A stretch of DNA of 64,000 nucleotides. It comes from Anisodus tanguticus. Lineage: Eukaryota > Streptophyta > Magnoliopsida > Solanales > Solanaceae. This document shows positions 60,301-64,000 of this stretch, in pieces. A program made the translations under genes and the position numbers. The notes under the pieces were generated by a model. That model was not told the origin of the DNA. It saw only the letters and a program-made list of their open reading frames with translations, and did no database searches. The stretch's first letter is position 1. Each line of letters opens with the position of its first letter. The stretch is taken from assembly GCA_034509755.1 (NCBI GenBank), contig CM067549.1:46304052-46368051 (forward strand), in the 5' to 3' direction.

Positions 60301-63300
60301 GTTGAGCCACCTATCCTTCCAAAATTATACTGAGTTTCCATTCCCAATCCTGAAAGACACCTCTTGAAAGAATTCCTCCCTCATATTGTTGATGAATTTC
60401 CAATCCAACTCCATAAGGTTCATTGTTCTGGTTGGTACTCCATCTGTCTTCCCTCCCATATTTAGCATTCAGTACGTCTTTCCAAATACTTGTTTGATCT
60501 TGACCATACCTCCACCACCATTTCATAAGCAAGCACTTGTTGTGCTTACTTAAATCTCTAATTCCCAGTCCTCCCTGCTGCTTTGGCATAATCACCTTTT
60601 CCTACTTCACAAGATGAAATTTATGACCCTCATAATTCCCTTCCATAAGAAGGTTCTTCTTATTTTGTCAAATTGATCATGTACCTTGGATGGAAATGGA
60701 AACAGTGACATCATGTAAGTAGGAATACTATCAAGTACACTGTTAATAAGAGTCAACCTGCCTCCCATTGAGAGATATTGCATCTTCCAAGTTGCCAACC
60801 TTTTCTCCATTTTTTCAATGACTTCACTCCAAACTTCTTCTTTGAACTTTGCTCCTAGTGGGAGGCCTAGGTATTTTGTTGGAGATGAGCCAATGCTGCA
60901 GCCCATAGTGCTAGCCAGTTCATCCAGTTCAGGGACTTCATTAACAGGGTAGATCTTACTCTTCCTCATATTAATATGTAGCCCAGAAATTGCTTCAAAA
61001 AGGAGTAATGTCAGGTTTAGATACTGAACCTGAGATTTCTCTGCCCCACAGAATGTAAGTGTCATCTGTATATAGCAAATGAGACACAGATATAGTATTA
61101 TATTCATTGTTGCCCACCCTGAACCCTTCAATCCATTGCATCTGCTTTGACTTATATCTTGCTGAGACCTTCCATGGCATCTTTCTTCATTAAAGCTCAC
61201 GCTTTTGCATTTTTCGCCTTTTATAACACTGCCTTAGTGCATGTCGCTGATGCCTTAAGCTTTTTGACGCCAAGATTGGCGTTTCTGCTGGACTTCACTG
61301 CCAGCAGATTCCTTTGATTCCAAATTTGCATTTTTTTCTCACTTTGAGCCTGTTTGGATTGGCTTATTTTAGGCGCTTTTAGGCCAAAACAGCTTTTAAG
61401 CACTTTTGTAGTGTTTGGGTAATATAAAAAAGTGCTTTTAAGCACTTGTTTTAAAGCCAAAATAACAAAAATAAGCCAAAAGCCATGAGTTAAAATTCCT
61501 AACTTATGGCTTTTGTTTTATAAGTCAAAAGCCATAAGCCCATCCAAACGGGCTCTTTATCTCATTTTCTTGCCAATTAATCATTGGTAAGATTCCAATG
61601 ATACTAATCATTGGTTTAATGATTACCCCCATCAGTCATTCCTCAATCATTGATAAATAATTATCCCCCAAATAAACCAATAAAATTGATTCGTTCAGTT
61701 AATTCAAACACTTAGTCCATGGGGTTAACGTGAACGATAGGACAGGTCTGCTCACTTTAACAAGCACTTTTTTTTAAACCATTTGGTTTTGTCCAAGACA
61801 TAGTCAACCTCAGTAATGCATCTATCTTAAGGTATTGGCTGCAGCTTCTTCTTTATAACATTTCACAGCAAGTTGGGAATCGCAAGACACTGATCACCCA
61901 AAGCATGCTCAAAAATGTTTATTTTTATATTACTGTTAATGTTTAGCTAAAACTTAAAGTTCTCTCAGCCTTTAACATTGTCCATTTAATGATCCAAACT
62001 AATTAAGAAGCACCAAAAAGATGGGAAGATTCAAAGATGGAGTTTTTGTCTTTATGAATCATTTTAACGATTAGGGATAATTTCAGAGACCTCGCCTCAC
62101 GTTTGGCTCCGTAACACTAACCTCCCTTGTGGTTTACAATATTACGCTTACCTCCCTTATTTTAGTTTTTGTGTAACAATTCTTATAACCTATTTATTTT
62201 TACACAAAAGTATTAGGCAAATTAGTCAGTTCATAATTTTTTATATTAAAAATAAATATTTATTAGAATTGTTACACAAAAATTAAAATAGGGGAGGTAA
62301 GAAGGTCAGTGATACGAAGCCAAACGTGAGGGGAGGTCTCTGAAATTATCCCTAACTATTATTATGCTAAGTACCAGGAAAAAAATTATAATTTATATTA
62401 TGTCATGTGTATCTAGCAAAAACTTTATTGATTATATTTCTGATTCACACTAGTGATAAGACCAGTTCCAACTGTCAAGAAACAACAAAAAATGACAAAG
62501 GTTGAACATCAGAGTTAATAATTATTATTTTTATTAGATAAATAATTTTATTAATGGTGCGGGGAACCCCTGTATACAAGTAGTATACCAAACAGTAGAG
62601 AAACCTACACCAAAATATGGTTCTCTACAAAAGTCACCTACTTATCTATACAAACAAGGACCTCATGGGTGCACCAAAAAGGAACGAGAGACAAGAGGCT
62701 ATTTCTCACATGTACAACATCCCTCTCGACCCCTTCAAATGCTCTTCTATTCCTCTCCCTCCACACAACCCACGTAAGAGATAGTGGGGCTACATCCCAT
62801 CCTCTGGGTCTTCTCTTTCTTCCTTTGAAATTTAAACTATGCAATACCTCCTTTACTGAACTTGGCATTACCCATTAATTAATAATACTAGTAGTACTAC
62901 TAACCACAAAGCCTTTGTCTAGTGGTAAGAACGCAGGCGTGATGTGTGATTTAGGCACACTTCACGGATTCAAACCCTGTCGCAAACAAAAGTCTGGTAT
63001 TAAGTACCGAGTTTCCAACTGTGCAACCACTGGCCTTCAGGGAACTCTCGATTATCAACAAAAATACAGACAATACTACATTGCAACGGACTGCAACTCT
63101 ATATCCAACAAAAATCTTCTTGAAGGCATCTTTTCATACGTAAAAATCATAAACTTTTTTTCTATTCTATTGATAACATCTTTTACCGGTAAAAGCCCAA
63201 GTCAATTGGGGTACTACTGTGAAATAAATTCAGGTTCAAACTACTATCTTTTTTCCTAGGATACGTATAGATAATTCCTGCTTGTGACATCTGAAATTTA

Positions 63301-63595
63301 TTGTAAAATTAAGCACTACCCATATCATCTCCACACTGCAAGCGTACCATTGATTGGGAAATCCCAAAATATTTCAACAGATCATAAATCAAACGCCAAA
63401 ACTCTGCTACTAAATACATGTCATGTTTAGCATAAACAAATATTTTTTTACTGCCAGAATTGAACAAATCAATGACACGTATCAGAAGTTAAAGCAAACC
63501 TGACGAGAAAGATCAAATTGGGAGAGTATAACATCCGCGGCCTTCAAAGTCCTATCGATGTTCTCATGAGCCTTTCTGATTGCATGAGTCGTAAT
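48370..63595 (-). CDS. EXO70A1: exocyst subunit EXO70A1-like, exons 2-12, 5' partial
   Basis: Exons, 5' to 3': 63595-63500, 57277-57072, 56471-56223, 54952-54814, 54742-54530, 53532-53327, 50633-50436, 50345-50246, 49044-48935, 48859-48713, 48487-48370. All borders are GT-AG, phases join, and the 1782 nt give 593 residues plus TGA. EXO70 helps tether secretory vesicles to the plasma membrane by binding PI(4,5)P2. Key blocks: IRKAHENIDRTLKAADVIL, FAGERKVCDQMFEGFDQI, GTVHPLTSYVINYVKFLF, LFLMNNIHYMVSSV, RLKTFNIQFEELHQRQSQW and the C-terminal YIRYSAEDLEHMLGEFFEG. The family is usually about 640 aa, so only exon 1 (about 45 aa) is off the right edge. Exon 10 begins I-P-P-C in place of I-L-Q-C; see the duplication at 48992-49382. 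Introns 2, 6 and 7 carry many transposons. Confidence 0.92.
48992..49382. repeat. tandem duplication covering the 5' end of EXO70A1 exon 10
   Basis: 48992-49165 and 49210-49382 are about 95% identical by eye; the unit is the first 53 bp of exon 10 plus the end of intron 9. Between them lies an Au SINE fragment (49166-49210). The upstream copy (49261-49211) reads I-L-Q-C-L-S-I-Q, the expected family sequence, but runs into the SINE and a stop. The downstream copy joins the rest of exon 10 but reads I-P-P-C. Both have a TAG acceptor. Confidence 0.88.
49166..49210 (-). mobile_element. Au-type SINE, 3' fragment
   Basis: GGGCAGCCCGGTGCATTAAG followed by CTCCCGCTATGCGCGGGG (read on +). Only about 45 bp is left, at the junction of the exon 10 duplication. 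Confidence 0.85.
49708..49905. repeat. Solanaceae dispersed repeat fragments in EXO70A1 intron 9
   Basis: CAACAACTATTGTGCCTCAG, TCCCAAACAAGTTGGCGTCG and GGCTATATTAATCCC, then GGCTTGGGACAGGCAATG and AAGCAAGCTCACACAGGCG. The first part is shared with 44455-44511. Confidence 0.5.
50040..50080 (+). mobile_element. TS-type SINE, 3' end fragment
   Basis: GACCCACTTTGTGGGATTAC followed by ACTGGGTATGTTGTT is the TS SINE 3' terminus. The flanking GGTATTATCACTAA occurs on both sides (about 50026 and 50078), which looks like a target duplication. Confidence 0.7.
51828..51897 (+). repeat. tRNA-like sequence inside the hAT element
   Basis: TTAGCTCAGTGGTTAAGGGG (A-box-like) and CGCTGGTTCAAATCCACTG (B-box-like) are about 40 bp apart. 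No convincing acceptor stem is seen, so it is not a functional tRNA gene. Confidence 0.6.
52017..52195 (+). repeat. pyrimidine tract (CCT/CCCCT repeats)
   Basis: About 180 bp almost purely C and T on + (CTCCTCCTCC, CCCCCTCCCC and CCCTCCCCCTCCCCCT units). It is able to form triplex DNA or G-quadruplexes on -. The Gly-rich or Pro-rich frames through it are artefacts of composition. Confidence 0.88.
54167..54385. mobile_element. Stowaway-type MITE in EXO70A1 intron 6
   Basis: CTCCCTCTGTCCCAAAAAGA at 54169 and TCTTTTTGGGATGGAGGGAG ending at 54383 are inverted repeats flanked by TA on both sides. About 215 bp between the TA duplications. Confidence 0.9.
55310..55347 (+). mobile_element. TS-type SINE, 3' end with (TTG)n tail
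   Basis: GATGTGGGATTACACTGGGT followed by ACGTTGTTGTTGTTGTTG is the typical TS 3' terminus. Confidence 0.78.
55590..55690 (+). repeat. CT-rich microsatellite with duplicated flank
   Basis: (CTCC)n and (CCCT)n runs. CACCTACAAAGAATxTAAAT with ATTAAGTCTTATAT occurs at 55496-55530 and again at 55631-55665. Confidence 0.7.
55715..55866 (-). mobile_element. tRNA-derived SINE fragment (same family as 45051-45236)
   Basis: TTTTTTTATTGATGACGGCG, GTGTCCAAGCCAGCACCTC, ACCAGGTACCTGGTACC, AACTCTACACACAAGGC and GGGAAGAAATCACCTAGTG follow the order seen at 45060-45175. The tRNA head is absent. Confidence 0.7.
55847..56206. repeat. tandem duplication, period 198 bp
   Basis: CACCTAGTGTTCCTTTG at 55847 and CACCTAGTATTCCTTTG at 56045 start two copies of about 160 bp each. 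They share GGCTTAATAAATAAAGGATT and GATCACAGGGTTTAATA and differ at a few sites. The duplication lies in EXO70A1 intron 4, next to exon 4. Confidence 0.9.
57278..58661 (-). other. EXO70A1 intron 2, 3' part outside the listed elements
   Basis: Apart from the SINE at 57668-57848 I recognise no gene or repeat family. 58140-58500 may be repetitive but has no clear ends. Confidence 0.5.
57668..57848 (-). mobile_element. tRNA-derived SINE (GGTCTAGTGGTAAGAGAGCA head)
   Basis: On the - strand: CATTTGGTCTAGTGGTAAG (A box), GCGTGATGTATGGGTTAGG, CACATCACGTGTTCGAACA (B box GTTCGAAC), ending with GGACCTCAAGG-like sequence. The same family is at 62909-63040 on +. Confidence 0.75.
59664..60595 (-). pseudogene. 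L1 zf-RVT and C-terminal region
   Basis: PKQQGGLGIRDLSKHNKCLL and KWWWRYGQDQTSIWKDVLNA in the 60595-60311 frame; LPLKIKCFTWTTLRNAILTG near 59940; then FLHCPEATTLWNMF with the zinc-ligand His/Cys near 59830. These are typical of the zf-RVT domain that follows RT in plant LINEs. Confidence 0.85.
60607..61200 (-). pseudogene. L1 reverse transcriptase, C-terminal half
   Basis: SHLLYTDDTYILWGREISG (catalytic YTDD near 61050-61090), then in a neighbouring frame FEAISGLHINMRKSKI, PTKYLGLPLGAKFKEEVW, KRLATWKMQYLSMGGRLTLI and FLWKG. These are the palm and thumb motifs of plant L1 RT. A frameshift separates the YTDD box from the start of the next frame. Confidence 0.88.
61346..61555. mobile_element. 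MITE, 210 bp (GAGCCTGTTTGGATTGGCTTA ends)
   Basis: Left GAGCCTGTTTGGATTGGCTT and right AAGCCCATCCAAACGGGCTC are inverted repeats. TTT flanks both sides (61343-61345 and 61556-61558), so it may have a 3-bp target duplication. The interior has AAGTGCTTTTAAGCACTT palindromes. Confidence 0.75.
62071..62355. mobile_element. foldback MITE, 285 bp
   Basis: TTAGGGATAATTTCAGAGAC at the left and GTCTCTGAAATTATCCCTAA at the right are perfect inverses; the inverted repeat extends through CTCACGTTTGGCT/AGCCAAACGTGAG. It lies in EXO70A1 intron 2. Confidence 0.88.
62535..62880 (-). pseudogene. LINE 3' fragment (C-terminal ORF2 end)
   Basis: The frame at 62868-62638 reads LSLTWVVWRERNRRAFEGVE and VRNSLLSLVPFWCTHE, the typical end of plant LINE ORF2 (W..W.ERNRR.FEG). 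AT-rich sequence at 62518-62550 may be its 3' tail. Confidence 0.72.
62909..63040 (+). mobile_element. tRNA-derived SINE (same family as 57668-57848)
   Basis: AAGCCTTTGTCTAGTGGTAA (A box), AACGCAGGCGTGATGTGTG, CACGGATTCAAACCCTGTCG (B box GATTCAAACC), then AAAAGTCTGGTATTAAGTAC. The 3' end is not precise. Confidence 0.75.
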
Positions 63596-64000
63596 CTACA
63601 GATAGCATATCAAGTACCAGTCAATAAATGGCAAAACTGAAAAAGACCAAAAATGTCAATGCAAACAAATTAGCAAGTCTTGACCAAAATTAGATCAGTT
63701 GTAAGAACTTCAATCAGCCCGGTTAGCTCGAAATGGAAATAATGAAATGTAACACAACCCCAAATCCAAATCTAATCACTTTCAACATTCAGATCCTATC
63801 AAGCAAAAATCACTATAGTTCCCAAGCAAGTATAGAACACCCCCCCCCCTTCCCCCAAAAAAGAAAAATCAACAAAAATAGCACTTCACTTTCAATTTTC
63901 TTATATTCATTGAGTGGTTGTTTCCGAGACACCCTCGGCTCAAGACAAAGCATAAGCACAAGCAAAACAAGAGAAACGGTCAGACCCGGGCAAAAAATTT
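63596..64000 (-). other. EXO70A1 intron 1, partial
   Basis: It follows the exon 2 acceptor TAG at 63596-63598 (on -) and contains a C10 run near 63840. No exon 1 coding block (family start MGI...) is found here, so exon 1 lies past the window. Confidence 0.6.

Larger units (their letters stand above)
59369..61200 (-). mobile_element. L1-type LINE, 5'-truncated
   Basis: On the - strand it runs from RT to a zf-RVT domain and ends at a T-run on + (59369-59377), consistent with a 3' poly-A. The RT N-terminus is missing. It has at least four frame breaks. Confidence 0.85.
59078..61237. mobile_element. element with GCAGTGTTxTxAAAGGCG inverted ends, split by L1
   Basis: Left GCGCAGTGTTGTCAAAGGCG, right TTTTCGCCTTTTATAACACTGC. 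Just inside on the left are AAAGCGCGCTTAAGC and GAGGCGCAAAACATG. It is about 330 bp without the L1. It resembles a plant MITE family with GTGTTGTCAAAGGCG ends. Confidence 0.55.
58662..61722. mobile_element. foldback structure: 160-176 bp inverted arms around nested elements
   Basis: The left arm 58662-58837 and right arm 61561-61722 are inverted repeats (left GTGTTTGAATTAATTGAATG, AACCAATGATTAGTATCATT, ATTGGCAAGAAAATGAG; the right arm is the complement). Between them lie an element with GCAGTGTTGTCAAAGGCGA ends, an L1 LINE and a small MITE. It lies in EXO70A1 intron 2. Confidence 0.75.

Noticed and set aside
1..64000. CRISPR arrays, operons, rRNA genes, endogenous viral genes
   Set aside because: None seen. 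All RT-containing elements have copia or L1 domain order, with no viral movement or coat protein signature.

Overview
The window is nuclear DNA from a flowering plant, almost certainly a member of the Solanaceae. Introns are long, the DNA is AT-rich, and it carries TS-type SINE tails, Au-type SINEs, Stowaway MITEs and Ty1/copia elements with tRNA-iMet primer sites. The genus cannot be settled from the sequence alone.

Three host genes can be supported. (1) At the left edge, + strand, are the last two exons of an SMXL (SMAX1-like, Clp-ATPase-like) co-repressor with an LDLNV EAR motif. No RGKT degron is visible, which points to the SMXL3/4/5 clade. (2) On the - strand, 30022-45618 holds a six-exon gene for a small NTF2-like/SnoaL-like protein of 179 aa. 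All phases join without a stop, but intron 2 is about 11 kb because two copia retrotransposons, a tRNA-Arg-like gene and an Au SINE sit in it. (3) On the - strand, 48370-63595 holds exons 2-12 of an EXO70A1-type exocyst subunit; exon 1 lies off the right edge. Its introns carry many transposons. The start of exon 10 is duplicated around an Au SINE fragment, giving two competing 3' splice regions.

Most of the rest is transposable-element DNA. From left to right: a copia element (1815-6631) whose LTRs are identical except for one 24-bp duplication; a hAT-like element (8331-16769) containing a copia element (8863-16330) whose left LTR contains a solo LTR (9082-11002), with target duplications visible for the two inner insertions; a 703-bp element with perfect 45-bp terminal inverted repeats (17333-18035); TS and Au SINEs; a MITE with a G-rich core (23704-24511); an internally deleted copia element (26066-28187); two + strand copia elements (32989-37895 and 38336-43387) inside the NTF2-like gene; and, inside EXO70A1, a 1.3-kb hAT with a tRNA-like sequence and a pyrimidine tract, a Stowaway MITE, several SINEs, and a foldback structure that encloses an L1 LINE.

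The window therefore shows host genes keeping their reading frames while their introns and flanks take in several layers of transposons. No CRISPR array, operon, rRNA gene or clearly new gene system was seen. The least-explained items are the G-rich MITE core, the GCGCGAAA-rich stretch, the threefold tRNA-like repeat in intron 5 of the NTF2-like gene, the recently moved but frameshifted copia element, and a possible small secreted peptide at 22346-22612.
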